Counted from the stretch's first letter, positions 52,320-62,489 are shown. The stretch: 64,000 nucleotides of DNA from Desulfobulbaceae bacterium (GCA_026987195.1 JALSNC010000126.1:1-64000), one strand, 5' to 3'. Translations and numbers: made by a program. The notes: a model not told the origin generated them from the letters alone.

Positions 52320-53297
52320 ATGGCGGCGGACGGCAGCAAGCAGCCCTGGGGCGCGACCTTCTTTTCGGCACCTACCCTGATAGTGGCCGGCGTCTACTTC
52401 CTGCCGGTGCTGATTCCGCCCCTGTTCGGCTGGATGAATATGGTTCTGGCCGTGCCGGTCTTCTATGTGCTGCGTGTTTTCGGCATCAGGGGAGGAACGA
52501 CGTTCCTGCGCAACGGTCTGCTGCTGGCGGCCCTGGGAGCACTGCCCCTCAACCAGACCGGGGTATTTCTCTTCTCCCTGACCATGCTGCCCCTCGGGTA
52601 CAGCCTGGACCGCAGCGCCACCCTGGGAGAGGGACCGGCCAGGGCCGGAGCGAGAGGCGTGTTAACGCTGGCCGCGACCTGGCTGCTCTTCTGGTCCGTC
52701 TATGGCATGGCAGCCGGTGTCAATCCCTACAGCCACCTGCTGGAACTGCTTGACGCCGGGTTCACGCAGACCTTCGAGGTCTACAAGAGCAACGCCGATC
52801 TCCCGGCCGATGTACTGCTTGAGCTCAACCAGGTGATCAGTGAACTGAAACTGCTGATTCCCAGGATCCTGCCCGGCGTCCTGGCCTGCATGGTCCTGAT
52901 GACCGTCTGGATGAACATGGTGGCAGGCAACACCCTGCTTTTGCAGCGTACCCCGGAAAAGGCCCCCTGGTCCGGTTACAGCAGGTGGCAACTGCCGGAA
53001 CAGCTCGTCTGGCTGCCCATCATCGCCCTGGCCCTGACCATCATCGGCCAGGGCCGTATACGCGACATCGGGCTCTGCCTGCTCCTTGTAGCGGGCCTGG
53101 TCTACTTCTTTCAGGGGCTGGCCGTCTTCATCCATCTGCTGGAGCGCTGGAACGTACCCCGTTATCTGCGGGTGTTTCTCTATCTCCTGCTGGTCATCCA
53201 GAGCTACGGTCTCATCATGCTGGCCGTGCTCGGCATCGCTGATGTATGGATCAATTTCCGCCGTATCGGCATCAGGGATCAGGCCGGAGACGACTGA
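52320..53297 (+). CDS. DUF2232-family membrane protein (YybS-like)
   Basis: 325 residues with about eight transmembrane helices, between rpsR and rplI, the position where YybS/DUF2232 proteins occur in many bacteria. No enzymatic motif is seen. Function is unknown. The downstream rplI is separated by a 312-bp repeat composite rather than the usual short spacer. Confidence 0.8.
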   Translation: MAADGSKQPWGATFFSAPTLIVAGVYFLPVLIPPLFGWMNMVLAVPVFYVLRVFGIRGGTTFLRNGLLLAALGALPLNQTGVFLFSLTMLPLGYSLDRSATLGEGPARAGARGVLTLAATWLLFWSVYGMAAGVNPYSHLLELLDAGFTQTFEVYKSNADLPADVLLELNQVISELKLLIPRILPGVLACMVLMTVWMNMVAGNTLLLQRTPEKAPWSGYSRWQLPEQLVWLPIIALALTIIGQGRIRDIGLCLLLVAGLVYFFQGLAVFIHLLERWNVPRYLRVFLYLLLVIQSYGLIMLAVLGIADVWINFRRIGIRDQAGDD

Positions 53298-53328
53298 GAC
53301 CCGCAGCAGGAACTTTTTACCATGATAT

Positions 53329-53552
53329 GGTAAGCCCTCACGGAAGGACTGACCATCTGTTTTTTCAAGCTCACGCACAGCTGACGCACTGCTGAACTTT
53401 TACCAGAAGTATCGGTATTTTCAGGTGGTTGCCGATAGCGGTGAATTACGGTAAGCGACCGCAGGGAGACTCCGGCAGCCTATCTGTGCGGGCAGGCACG
53501 ACCGTGCAAAGAGGCAAGCGAAGACCCCGTGCGGTTCCCGTGTGCGCTGACA
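53329..53552 (+). repeat. Composite repeat (R3 leader - R1 arm - R2 - R3 core) inside the rps/rpl operon
   Basis: Four blocks follow each other without gaps: an R3-leader-like CCTCACGGAAGGACTGACCA; an R1 right arm CACGCACAGCTGACGCACTG ending CTGAACTTTTAC (to 53404); R2 (TTTTCAGGTGGTTGCCGATA, to ~53446); and a partial R3 (GGTAAGCGACCGCAGGGAGA to ~53552). It fills almost all of the 53298-53609 gap. Confidence 0.7.
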
Positions 53553-53609
53553 TGATACCTGCCGGTGCCTGCTCAGGTCCCGGCTGCCACACCAATGAGG
53601 ATGACAGGA

Positions 53610-54092
53610 ATGGAAATCATACTGAAAAAGACCATCGACACCCTGGGCCGGGAAGGCGACATCGTCAATGTCAAGCCCGGATATGCCCGCAACTACCTGA
53701 TCCCCAAACAGATGGCCGTACCGGTCAACAAGGCGACCCTGGCCAGACTCAAGAGGGAGCAGCAGGCCATTGCCGACCGGCTGGCCCGGGAGAAAAAGGA
53801 GGCTGAATCCATGGCCGCCAGGCTCGAAGGCAAGGTGGTGGATATCACCCGCCGGGTCGGGGAGGAGAATCGGCTTTTCGGTTCCGTCACCACCAGTGAT
53901 ATCGCCGGTCGTCTCGGGGAGATGGGCGTTGACGTGGATCGTCGGGCCATTGTCCTGGCCGATCCCATCAAGAGCATCGGGGAGACCAGGGTCAGCATCA
54001 AGGTCGGCTACCAGATGACCGCCGAGATCATTGTCCAGGTCGTGCCCGAAGAGGCCGCAGGCGAGGAGCAGGACGAAGAGAAGGAAGAATAA
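53610..54092 (+). CDS. rplI: 50S ribosomal protein L9
   Basis: 160 residues from ATG 53610, with GAGG 9 bp upstream. The N-terminal domain shows I-L-K-K-T-I-D-T-L-G-R-E-G-D-I-V-N-V-K-P-G-Y-A-R-N-Y-L-I-P; a long helix and C-terminal domain follow, ending in an acidic tail. L9 stabilises the L1 stalk. A run of repeats lies both upstream and downstream. Confidence 0.97.
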   Translation: MEIILKKTIDTLGREGDIVNVKPGYARNYLIPKQMAVPVNKATLARLKREQQAIADRLAREKKEAESMAARLEGKVVDITRRVGEENRLFGSVTTSDIAGRLGEMGVDVDRRAIVLADPIKSIGETRVSIKVGYQMTAEIIVQVVPEEAAGEEQDEEKEE

Positions 54093-54205
54093 CCCTCTTT
54101 TCCTTCCTGCCTCCTGGCTGAATCGACCCGACAGAGGAGTGTTCCCGGGCGGATCCGGGACCGCCCCCTTCTGGCCACCCGTCGGCCACGGATCCAGGCG
54201 TACCC

Positions 54206-54352
54206 CTCACGGGATGGCTAACCATCGGGTTGTCAGGCCACAATGGTGTAAGCGCTCTCAGGGGCCGCAGATTCGGAGTCTACGTTTACCTGTGCAGGCG
54301 TGCCTGACCGCAGGTAAGCGAAGACTCCGTGCGGCTCCTGTGAGTGCTTCCA
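54206..54352 (+). repeat. R3 repeat, internally deleted copy
   Basis: Leader CCTCACGGGATGGCTAACCA, left end GTAAGCGCTCTCAGGGGCCG, right end CGTGCGGCTCCTGTGAGTGC. The middle (the GGGAGACTCC...GGGCAGGCACG block) is deleted. It lies in the 549-bp rplI-dnaB gap (54093-54641). Confidence 0.7.
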
Positions 54353-54402
54353 TCCAGGCTGGTCCGTGGTCGCTGCTCTCTGACGGTAAAAGTGCCGCTA
54401 GT

Positions 54403-54478
54403 TGAATGGAGTTGCCGCCTGCGCTGACCTGCCGTCCATGCCCATGCAGCAGGTCGCCGCCAGCGGCAACTCCATTGA
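54403..54478. repeat. Long imperfect hairpin upstream of dnaB
   Basis: Two 30-nt arms (54403-54432, beginning TGAATGGAGTTGCCGC; 54449-54478, ending GCGGCAACTCCATTGA) are inverted with a few mismatches around a 16-nt loop. It lies between the R3 and R1 copies and may be a separate foldback element or a longer transcript hairpin. Confidence 0.65.
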
Positions 54479-54495
54479 AATACTGACACTCTTTT

Positions 54496-54595
54496 GTGAA
54501 AGTTCAGCAGTGCCTCGGCTGCGGGTGATCGCTCCGGCCGGCCACGGCACGGCCAGCCACGATCACGCACAGCTGACGTACTGCTGAACTTTTAC
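54496..54595 (+). repeat. R1 foldback repeat, full copy
   Basis: 100 bp, GTGAAAGTTCAGCAGTGCCT at the left, GCTGACGTACTGCTGAACTT then TTAC at the right. It ends 46 bp before dnaB. Confidence 0.75.
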
Positions 54596-54641
54596 CTGCC
54601 CATGAGCATCTGCCCGCGCCGGTAACGGGAACCGAGACTCC

Positions 54642-56039
54642 ATGCAACACCAGCCCCTCCCCGCACAACCAGTCTCCCCGAACATGCTCCCGCCCCAGAA
54701 CGTGGAGGCGGAACAGGCGGTCCTGGGCACCATTCTCCTCCAGGACAAATCCCTGCTCAAGGTCATCGAGATCATCGGCCCCGATGATTTCTACCGCGAC
54801 GCCCACAAGATCATCTTCCGGGCCATGCTCACCCTGTTCGAAAAGCATGAGCCCCATGACCTGATCACGGTCACCGGCCTGCTCAACGATCAGAACAGAC
54901 TGGAACAGGTGGGCGGTGCCGCCTACCTGGCCTCGCTCACCGATATCATCCCCTTTTCCGGCACCCTGGTCCACCATGCCCAGATCATCCGCAAGAAGTC
55001 CATCCTCCGGCGGCTGATCCAGACCACCTCCGAGGTCGCTGCCCGCTGCTACGATGCCCAGGACGATATCGACACCCTGGTGGACGAGGCGGAAAAGACC
55101 ATCTTCGAGATCGCCCAGGCCAAAAAGGGCACCGGCTTCCAGCCCATGTCCGACATCGTGCCCAGGGCCTTTGACCGGATCACCAAACTCTTTGACCGCC
55201 AGGAACATATCACCGGTGTCGCCACCGGTTACGAGGAACTCGACCGCATGACCGCCGGCCTGCAGCCGGCTGACCTGATCATCCTTGCCGGCCGCCCCTC
55301 CATGGGAAAGACCGCCCTGGCCATGAACATGGTCCAGCATGCCGCCCTGATCGAGAAGATCCCGGTGGCGGTCTTCAGCCTCGAGATGTCCATGGAACAG
55401 CTTGCCCTGCGCATGCTCTGTTCCATCGGTCGCATCGACTCGCAGCGGATCCGGACCGGCCGGCTCCATGACTCGGACTGGCCCAAGCTGACCCGGGCCA
55501 CGGGCATGCTCTCCGATGCGCCCATCTTCATCGATGACACGGCCGGAACCACGGTCCTCGAGATGCGGGCCAAGGCGCGACGACTCAAGTCAGAGCACAA
55601 GCTGGGCATGATCGTGGTTGACTATCTCCAGCTCATGCAGGGCAAGGCCGGAACCGAGAACAGGGCCCAGGAGATCTCCGATATCTCGAGATCCCTCAAG
55701 GCCATGGCCAAGGAACTTGACGTACCCGTGGTCGCCCTGTCGCAGCTCAACCGCAGCCTGGAGAGCAGGACCGACAAGCGGCCGCAGCTCTCCGACCTGC
55801 GGGAATCCGGTGCCATTGAACAGGATGCCGATGTCATCATGTTCATCTACCGGGACGAGGTCTACAACAAGGCCGAGGACAACCCCAACCGGGGGCTGGC
55901 CGAGATCATTGTCGGCAAGCAGCGCAACGGTCCCACCGGCGTTGTCAAGCTGACCTTCCTGGCCGAGTTCACCACCTTTGAAAACTATACCAGCCTGCAG
56001 CCCCCCATGGGCGCCGACTTCGAACAGGGCCAGCAGTAA
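54642..56039 (+). CDS. dnaB: Replicative DNA helicase DnaB
   Basis: 465 residues. The N-terminal domain (N-V-E-A-E-Q-A-V-L-G) is followed by the RecA-like ATPase with Walker A G-R-P-S-M-G-K-T-A, Walker B V-V-D-Y-L-Q-L-M and the arginine finger region. It unwinds parental DNA at the replication fork. No intein is seen. leuS follows 45 bp downstream. Confidence 0.97.
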   Translation: MQHQPLPAQPVSPNMLPPQNVEAEQAVLGTILLQDKSLLKVIEIIGPDDFYRDAHKIIFRAMLTLFEKHEPHDLITVTGLLNDQNRLEQVGGAAYLASLTDIIPFSGTLVHHAQIIRKKSILRRLIQTTSEVAARCYDAQDDIDTLVDEAEKTIFEIAQAKKGTGFQPMSDIVPRAFDRITKLFDRQEHITGVATGYEELDRMTAGLQPADLIILAGRPSMGKTALAMNMVQHAALIEKIPVAVFSLEMSMEQLALRMLCSIGRIDSQRIRTGRLHDSDWPKLTRATGMLSDAPIFIDDTAGTTVLEMRAKARRLKSEHKLGMIVVDYLQLMQGKAGTENRAQEISDISRSLKAMAKELDVPVVALSQLNRSLESRTDKRPQLSDLRESGAIEQDADVIMFIYRDEVYNKAEDNPNRGLAEIIVGKQRNGPTGVVKLTFLAEFTTFENYTSLQPPMGADFEQGQQ

Positions 56040-56084
56040 CCCCTTTTCAAATATCAAGCAACTGCAAGAAACGGATGCAAGGCA

Positions 56085-58559
56085 ATGCAGAACAACGACA
56101 GGTACGATTTCAAAGCCATTGAGAAAAAATGGCAGCAGCGGTGGGAAGAGGAAAAGCCCAACCGGGTGAGCGAAGAACCGGGCAGGAAGAAGTACTATGT
56201 CCTCGAGATGTTCCCCTACCCTTCCGGGCGTATCCACATGGGCCATGTCCGCAATTACTCCATCGGTGATGTCATTGCCCGCTACAAGCGGATGCGGGGA
56301 TTCCATGTCATCCACCCCATGGGCTGGGACGCCTTTGGCCTGCCTGCCGAGAACGCTGCCCTCAAACGGGGCATCCATCCCGCCACCTGGACCTATGACA
56401 ATATCGCCTACATGCGGGACCAGCTCAAGGCCATGGGACTCAGCTATGACTGGGACCGGGAGATCGCCACCTGCAATCCTGGCTACTACCGCTGGGAGCA
56501 GCTTCTGTTCCTGCAGATGCTGAAAAAGGGCCTGGCCTACCGCAAGGAGACCACGGTCAACTGGTGCGATGACTGCCAGACCGTGCTCGCCCGCGAGCAG
56601 GTGATTGATGGTGCCTGCTGGCGCTGTGACCAGCCGGTGCAGCCCAGGACCATGCACGGCTGGTTCTTCCGGATCACCGACTATGCCGATGAACTCCTTG
56701 ATGACCTGGATCAGCTCACCGGCTGGCCCGAAAAGGTGGTCACCATGCAGCGCAACTGGATCGGCAAGAGCCAGGGACTGGCCTGCGATTTCCAGGTGGA
56801 GGACAGCGAGCGCAAGGTCACCATCTTCACCACCCGGCCCGACACCATCTTCGGCGTCACCTTCATGTCCCTGGCCGCCGAACACCCCCTGGTCAGGGAG
56901 CTGGTCCGTGGAACGGAACGGGAAGCAGAGGTGGAGGAGTTCGTCCGCCAGACCATGGTGGAGAAACAGCGGGCCTCGGTGGAGGATGAACTGGAGAAAA
57001 AGGGCGTCTTTACCGGTGCCTGGTGCATCAATCCTTTCAATGGCCGGCGGGTGCCCATCTATGTGGCCAACTTTGTTCTCATGGAGTACGGCACCGGCGC
57101 GGTGATGGCGGTGCCGGCCCATGACCAGCGAGATTTCGAGTTCGCCCGTCGCTACGGCCTGCCGGTCAGGCCCGTGGTGCAACCTCCGGAGGCCCCCCTG
57201 GACGGCGATACCATGGAGGCGGCCTGGGAAGGCCCCGGCGTGCTGACCGACTCGGGAACCTTCACCGGTATGGACTCCGAAGAGGCCAAAAAGGCCATCA
57301 TCCGTCATGCCGAAGAACAGGGATTCGGCAGGGCGCAGACGACCTACCGGCTGCGGGACTGGGGCATCTCCAGGCAGCGCTACTGGGGCGCCCCCATTCC
57401 GGTCATTCACTGCCCGGCCTGCGGCATCGTTCCGGTGCCGGAAGAGGAGCTGCCCGTGGTGCTGCCCGGCACTGATTCGCCCGACGGCAGCCATGCGCCC
57501 CTCCACCGGCAGGAAGCATTCTACCGCACCACCTGTCCCGCCTGCGGCGGCGAGGCCAGGCGGGAGACCGACACCATGGATACCTTTGTCGAGTCTTCCT
57601 GGTACTTTGCCCGCTACGCCAGTCCGCGGGACGAAACAGCGCCCATCAACAGGGAGGCGGCCGCCTACTGGCTGCCCGTGGACCAGTACATCGGCGGAGT
57701 GGAACACGCCATCCTCCACCTCCTCTATTCCCGTTTTTTCACCAAGGTCCTGCGCGATCTCGGCTACCTGGAGATCGACGAGCCTTTCACCAACCTGCTC
57801 ACCCAGGGCATGGTGATCAAGGACGGCGCCAAGATGTCCAAATCCAAGGGCAACGTGGTGGACCCCAGCGACCTGATCGAACAGTATGGCGCCGACACGG
57901 TGCGGCTTTTCTCCCTGTTCGCCGCTCCGCCCGAGCGTGACCTGGAATGGAATGCGGCCGGGGTCGACGGCGCCTCCCGCTTCCTGAACAGGGTCCATCG
58001 GCTGGTTATGGGCAACCTGGACTGTTTCCAGGCCGGGGACGTCAGCCCTGCCGACCTGGCTTCCACATCAAAGACGCTGCTTCGCAGGGTCCACCAGACC
58101 ATTGCCCGGGTCACCGACTCCATTGAATCCAACTTCCATTTCAATACCGCCATCTCCGGCATCATGGAGCTGGTCAACGAGGTCGGTACCGCCCTTGCCG
58201 GCAAGGAGGCCGTTGACCGGGCCGTTCTGCGCCAGGCCCTCGAAACCACCCTGCTGCTGCTCTTTCCCATGGTCCCCCACTTCTGCGAGGAGATGTGGGA
58301 GGTCAGCGGTCACCGGGAGCAGATCGCCACCGCATCCTGGCCGGTCCATGACCCGGACGCGGCCCGGGAAGAGGAGCTGACCATCGTGGTCCAGGTCAAC
58401 GGCAAGGTGCGGGCCCGCCTGCAGGTTCCCGCGGATATCGATGACCGGAAGCTCGAGCAACTGGCCCTGGCCGACCAGCGGGTTCGCAAATTCACCGGCG
58501 GCAAGGCCGCCAAAAAAATCATTGTCGTAAAGGGGAAACTTGTTAATATTGTTGTCTGA
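56085..58559 (+). CDS. leuS: Leucyl-tRNA synthetase
   Basis: 824 residues. Class I signatures H-M-G-H (in [10 protein letters not shown]) and K-M-S-K-S are present, with a zinc-type C-D-D-C...C-W-R-C insert, an editing domain (~210-410) containing T-T-R-P-D-T-I-F-G, and a second cysteine pair C-P-A-C. It attaches leucine to tRNA-Leu. Ends directly before lptE. Confidence 0.97.
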   Translation: MQNNDRYDFKAIEKKWQQRWEEEKPNRVSEEPGRKKYYVLEMFPYPSGRIHMGHVRNYSIGDVIARYKRMRGFHVIHPMGWDAFGLPAENAALKRGIHPATWTYDNIAYMRDQLKAMGLSYDWDREIATCNPGYYRWEQLLFLQMLKKGLAYRKETTVNWCDDCQTVLAREQVIDGACWRCDQPVQPRTMHGWFFRITDYADELLDDLDQLTGWPEKVVTMQRNWIGKSQGLACDFQVEDSERKVTIFTTRPDTIFGVTFMSLAAEHPLVRELVRGTEREAEVEEFVRQTMVEKQRASVEDELEKKGVFTGAWCINPFNGRRVPIYVANFVLMEYGTGAVMAVPAHDQRDFEFARRYGLPVRPVVQPPEAPLDGDTMEAAWEGPGVLTDSGTFTGMDSEEAKKAIIRHAEEQGFGRAQTTYRLRDWGISRQRYWGAPIPVIHCPACGIVPVPEEELPVVLPGTDSPDGSHAPLHRQEAFYRTTCPACGGEARRETDTMDTFVESSWYFARYASPRDETAPINREAAAYWLPVDQYIGGVEHAILHLLYSRFFTKVLRDLGYLEIDEPFTNLLTQGMVIKDGAKMSKSKGNVVDPSDLIEQYGADTVRLFSLFAAPPERDLEWNAAGVDGASRFLNRVHRLVMGNLDCFQAGDVSPADLASTSKTLLRRVHQTIARVTDSIESNFHFNTAISGIMELVNEVGTALAGKEAVDRAVLRQALETTLLLLFPMVPHFCEEMWEVSGHREQIATASWPVHDPDAAREEELTIVVQVNGKVRARLQVPADIDDRKLEQLALADQRVRKFTGGKAAKKIIVVKGKLVNIVV

Positions 58560-58645
58560 TGGCGAGACCGCCATGCCCTGGAGACAAACAACACTCCTGC
58601 CCCCTGTCTCCTGTCCTCTGACTTTCTGACAAAAGGAGCGTTTCG

Positions 58646-59179
58646 GTGAGAATACTTCCTGTCCGGCTGATCATTCTTCTCTGCCTGGTCGTCCTGCTCG
58701 GCGGCTGCGGATACTACTTTCCCCAGGTCTATGACGGCCCGACGCGCTACGTTTACATGCCGACCTGGAAGAACAGGACCAACGAACTGGGGCTCGATGC
58801 CAGAATCTACCAGTCGCTGGCACGCTGGTTCCAGAAGTCGGACGCCATCAGGATCACCAAGGACAAAAAGAATGCAGACCTGATCCTGGCCGGGGAGATT
58901 CTCTATATCGACCTGCCCAGCGTCTCCTGGAACGGTGATGCCCGCAGTACCAGTGTCAAGGTCAAGCTCGGGGTGCGTTACGTGCTCAAAGACCTGAAAA
59001 AAGACAAGATCCTCTGGGAGGTTCCCGATGAGCTCTGGACCGAGGACTACTCGATCCATGACATCGGCACCAATGCCGAAACCAAGGCGCTGGCCCAGAT
59101 CGTGGACGACCTGTCGGAGCGGATCTACCTGGGAACACTGGATAAACTGAGAGAGCAGAACAGGCGGGCCACCAAATAG
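58646..59179 (+). CDS. lptE: LPS-assembly lipoprotein LptE
   Basis: 177 residues from GTG 58646 (AAAGGAG). A lipoprotein signal ends L-L-G-G-C21. The rest is the LptE pattern (G-Y-Y-F-P-Q, then a beta-alpha domain with a conserved Arg/Lys-rich helix). It plugs the LptD barrel in the outer membrane. Position after leuS is the usual one in proteobacteria. Downstream lies a strong terminator. Confidence 0.88.
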   Translation: MRILPVRLIILLCLVVLLGGCGYYFPQVYDGPTRYVYMPTWKNRTNELGLDARIYQSLARWFQKSDAIRITKDKKNADLILAGEILYIDLPSVSWNGDARSTSVKVKLGVRYVLKDLKKDKILWEVPDELWTEDYSIHDIGTNAETKALAQIVDDLSERIYLGTLDKLREQNRRATK

Positions 59180-59223
59180 CACCCAAGCCGGTCGGTAGCG
59201 CCGCACCGGAGTTTCCATGAACG

Positions 59224-59260
59224 AAAAAGGGCGTTGAGACAGATCTCAACGCCCTTTTTT
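59224..59260. terminator. Bidirectional intrinsic terminator
   Basis: A 16-bp perfect stem, AAAAAGGGCGTTGAGA (59224-59239) with TCTCAACGCCCTTTTT (59244-59259), loop CAGA, then T residues on the plus strand. It serves lptE and the convergent transketolase gene. Confidence 0.95.
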
Positions 59261-59285
59261 TGTCCCTCCGGCGGAACAGGACCGT

Positions 59286-61223
59286 TCAGGCAAGCAGCTC
59301 CTTCATGGCAGCGGCGATGGAGGCCGCATCCAGGCCCTGGGCCCGGTAGAGCTCGGCCGGCTTGCCGGAACTGCCGTACCGGCTGACCCCGAGCCGCCGC
59401 AGCCTGGCCGCCACGCCGCGATCCATGAGCGCAGCCGCGGCACTGGCGCCGAGACCGGTCTCCACATGGTGATCCTCCACCGTGAGGAGGGGGCCTTTTG
59501 CCGCCGCTTCAACCAGGCTTTCCGTGTCCAGGGGGATGAGGGAGGCCATGTTGAGCACGCCCACCCGGATGTCCTGCCGGCGCAGCAGGGCCCAGGCCTC
59601 GATGCAGGCAGGGGTCAGGGCGCCATAGGTGACGATGGTACCGGCATCGCCCCGGCGCAGCCAGTCGGCCCGGCCAGGCTCGAAACGGTAGTCGGTGTCA
59701 TAGAAGACATTGCCGTCCTCGGTGGTGATCACCGGGGTCTTGGAGCGCCCCATACCGACGAAGTGGTTGCCGGGCCGGGTGGCGACGAAACGGACAATAC
59801 GGTCGGTCTGGTTGGGGTCTGCGGGCATGAAGACCGAAAAACGGAACAGGTTCCTGAGCAGGCCCAGGTAGTCGATGCACTGGTGGGTCGGCCCGTCCTC
59901 GCCCACATCCAGGCCCACGTGGGTTGCCACGATCTTGAGATTGGTATGGTTGAAGTCGCTGAGCCGGTTCTGATTGTAGACCTCGGAGACAGCGAAGACG
60001 CCAAAGGTCGAGAAGAAGCTCACCAGCCCTTCCCTGCTCATGGCGCCGCCCATGCCGGCGGCGTGGTGTTCCTGGATGCCGGCCTCGAAATAGGCATCCG
60101 GCGAGTGCTTGTGAAAGCCGCCCATCTTGACCGAGCCTTCCAGGTCACAGGAGATACCGACGATCAGCGGCGCCTTTCCCCCGACATTGTTGGCCTCGGC
60201 CAGACCGAGGAGGGCATTGCCGTAGGCGGAGCGGTTGTCGGTCATGGTGTCGGCGTCATACAGGATTGGGTCGCCGGGCGCCACCTCGGGATAATTGCTC
60301 TGCGGGGCAACGATGGTGCTGGTACGTACCGGCTCCTTTCTTTTCTCCAGCCAGCTTTCGTACTCATTGTCCACGCCCAGTTCGGCCAGGGCCTCGGCCA
60401 ACTGGTCCGGCTTGAGCGGTGAGCCGTGGTATTTTGCCTGGTTCTCCATGAAGGAGATGCCCTTGCCCATGACGGTCCTGGCGATGATCACCGTGGGGAC
60501 GCCGGAGGTGTTCCGGTAGGCTGCGGCCAGGGCACGGAAGATGGCGTTATGGTCATGCCCGTCCTCCAGGCGGACCACGTTCCATCCCAGGGCCTCGTAA
60601 AGGCGGCCAATGGGCTGGGGCATGACCTTTTCGGTGTCGCCGCAGATCTGCAGATGGTTGCGGTCCACCAGGACGGTCAGGTTATCCAGCCTGTACTTGT
60701 GACCATAGCGGATGGCCTCGGTGATCTGCCCCTTCTGGTGTTCGCCGTCTCCCATGAGCGTGATCACCCGGGCATCGCTTCCCTTGACCTTGAAGGCCTG
60801 GGCCATGCCCACGGCAACGGAAAGGCCCTGCCCCAGGTTGCCGGTATCCCACTCGACCCCCGGCACGATGGACTCCACATGCCCCGGAAAACCGGATCCG
60901 GTGCGCCTGAAGCCGGCGAGGAAATCCTCTTCACTGAAATAGCCATATTCGGCGAGCACGGAATAGACACCCGGAGAGATATGTCCTATACTCTCCACCA
61001 CCCGGTCACGATCCTCCATGTGGGGGTTGGCCGGGTCATGCCTGATCATGCCGTAGGTGACGAGCAGCATGTCGAGAGAGGACAGCGACCCGCCCGGATG
61101 GCCGGATGCCGCCAGGGTGGTCGACAGCAGGATCCGCCGCGCGCACCGGCGGCGCATCTCCTGCAGGGTGGAGAGCTCTCCGCTGTTCAGTTCTTCCGCG
61201 TTGATATCTAGTTTGAACGTCAT
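59286..61223 (-). CDS. tkt: Transketolase
   Basis: 645 residues, single-chain. Thiamine-diphosphate motif G-D-G-E-H-Q-K-G...D-R-N-H in the first third, central D-V-G-E-D-G-P-T-H-Q and the C-terminal domain. It transfers two-carbon units in the pentose phosphate pathway. The N terminus has A-S-G-H-P-G-G-S-L-S-S. Slightly shorter than E. coli TktA (663). Convergent with lptE. Confidence 0.95.
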   Translation of the reverse strand: MTFKLDINAEELNSGELSTLQEMRRRCARRILLSTTLAASGHPGGSLSSLDMLLVTYGMIRHDPANPHMEDRDRVVESIGHISPGVYSVLAEYGYFSEEDFLAGFRRTGSGFPGHVESIVPGVEWDTGNLGQGLSVAVGMAQAFKVKGSDARVITLMGDGEHQKGQITEAIRYGHKYRLDNLTVLVDRNHLQICGDTEKVMPQPIGRLYEALGWNVVRLEDGHDHNAIFRALAAAYRNTSGVPTVIIARTVMGKGISFMENQAKYHGSPLKPDQLAEALAELGVDNEYESWLEKRKEPVRTSTIVAPQSNYPEVAPGDPILYDADTMTDNRSAYGNALLGLAEANNVGGKAPLIVGISCDLEGSVKMGGFHKHSPDAYFEAGIQEHHAAGMGGAMSREGLVSFFSTFGVFAVSEVYNQNRLSDFNHTNLKIVATHVGLDVGEDGPTHQCIDYLGLLRNLFRFSVFMPADPNQTDRIVRFVATRPGNHFVGMGRSKTPVITTEDGNVFYDTDYRFEPGRADWLRRGDAGTIVTYGALTPACIEAWALLRRQDIRVGVLNMASLIPLDTESLVEAAAKGPLLTVEDHHVETGLGASAAAALMDRGVAARLRRLGVSRYGSSGKPAELYRAQGLDAASIAAAMKELLA

Positions 61224-61315
61224 TTGTCTACTCCGTTTTTCAGAAGCCGGAAGGCCGGAAATCAGATAACAGTTCCGCAGTGGTCTGCCGCCGCAGCCTG
61301 TGCTGCGTTATGTAT

Positions 61316-61470
61316 TAGTTCACCGCGATGAGCAACTACCTGAAAAAGAGCGATACTTTTGGTAAAAGTTCAGCAGTGCGTCAGCTGTGCGTGATCGCGG
61401 CTGGCCGCTATAGTCCGCGCTATGCGGCCAGCCGCGAGCGCGTGCAGATGGCGTGCTGCTGAATTTTTAC
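61316..61470. repeat. Inverted R2 joined to full R1 foldback
   Basis: R2 on the minus strand (61316-61356, TAGTTCACCGCGATGAGCAA) abuts a complete R1 (61362-61470) whose ends GTAAAAGTTCAGCAG and CTGCTGAATTTTTAC are inverted and whose centre CGCGGCTGGCCGC / GCGGCCAGCCGCG pairs perfectly around TATAGTCCGCGCTAT. It occupies the middle of the 324-bp tkt-dus gap (61224-61547). Confidence 0.8.
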
Positions 61471-61547
61471 TGCGTTATAATACACTGATGCAGAATGACA
61501 ACAGGAAAAATCACCACCGTCCCTCATGGGCAACATCAGCGAGAACG

Positions 61548-62489
61548 ATGAAAATAGGACAGGTTACAGTGGATGGCACCCTGTTGCTGGCTCCCCTGGC
61601 CGGATACACGGACCTCCCCTTCCGGCTCCTCTGCCGCGAACATGGGGCTGCGCTCTGCTTTTCGGAGATGGTCAGTTGCCATGGCCTCTGCTTTGGCCAG
61701 GGCAAGACCCTGGAGCTGCTGCGCAGCCATGAACGGGACCATCCCCTGGCGGTCCAGCTTTTCGGAAGTGATATCGAGGTGATGGGGAGGGCAGCGGGCC
61801 TGGTGGATCCCGATGCCGCGGCGTTGATTGACATCAACATGGGCTGCCCGGTGCGCAAGGTGGTGCGCAAGGGGGCCGGCGCCGCTCTGATGAAGAACCC
61901 GGAGCGGGCGCGGGCCATCATCAGGGTCGTGTGTGACAACACCAGCCTGCCGGTGACGGTCAAGATCCGCAGCGGCTGGTCCGGCGAGACCATCACGGCG
62001 CCGGAGTTCGCGCAGATGGCGGAGGAGGCTGGTGCCGCCGCGGTGACGGTACATGCACGCACCTGGGCCCAGGGATTTGGCGGCCGGGCGGACTGGGATG
62101 TCATTGCCAGGGTGCGGCAGGCGGTCACCATCCCGGTTGTCGGCAACGGCGATGTCCTCTGCCAGGAGGATGGTGAGCGGATGATGGCGGCAACCGGTTG
62201 TGACGCTGTCATGATCGGCCGCGGTGCCCTGGGAAATCCCTGGGCGTTTTGTCGGGCCGGCCGGCCGGAAACCCTGGCCGGCCGGCTGCCCGCCCTGCGC
62301 CGCCACCTGGAGCTGGCCCGGCGCCACCTGCCCGGGCGGCAGGCGCCCTTCAGGATGAAGAACCACGCCGTCCGTTACCTGACCGGCCTGCCCTCTGCCG
62401 GCACTATCCGGCAGAGGATCATGGCCTGCGCCACACTGGAGGAACTCGACGAGCTTGTGCAGGCTCTGGAGACAGGCTCGATTGTGTAA
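61548..62489 (+). CDS. tRNA-dihydrouridine synthase
   Basis: 313 residues from ATG 61548 (M-K-I-G-Q-V-T). An FMN-dependent DusB-type enzyme: L-A-P-L-A-G-Y-T-D near the start, catalytic Cys in N-M-G-C-P-V-R-K-V-V, K-I-R-S-G-W and the FMN site V-G-N-G-D-V near residues 197-202. It reduces uridines in tRNA D-loops. The upstream frame is open to 61422, but that part is repeat sequence. Confidence 0.94.
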   Translation: MKIGQVTVDGTLLLAPLAGYTDLPFRLLCREHGAALCFSEMVSCHGLCFGQGKTLELLRSHERDHPLAVQLFGSDIEVMGRAAGLVDPDAAALIDINMGCPVRKVVRKGAGAALMKNPERARAIIRVVCDNTSLPVTVKIRSGWSGETITAPEFAQMAEEAGAAAVTVHARTWAQGFGGRADWDVIARVRQAVTIPVVGNGDVLCQEDGERMMAATGCDAVMIGRGALGNPWAFCRAGRPETLAGRLPALRRHLELARRHLPGRQAPFRMKNHAVRYLTGLPSAGTIRQRIMACATLEELDELVQALETGSIV

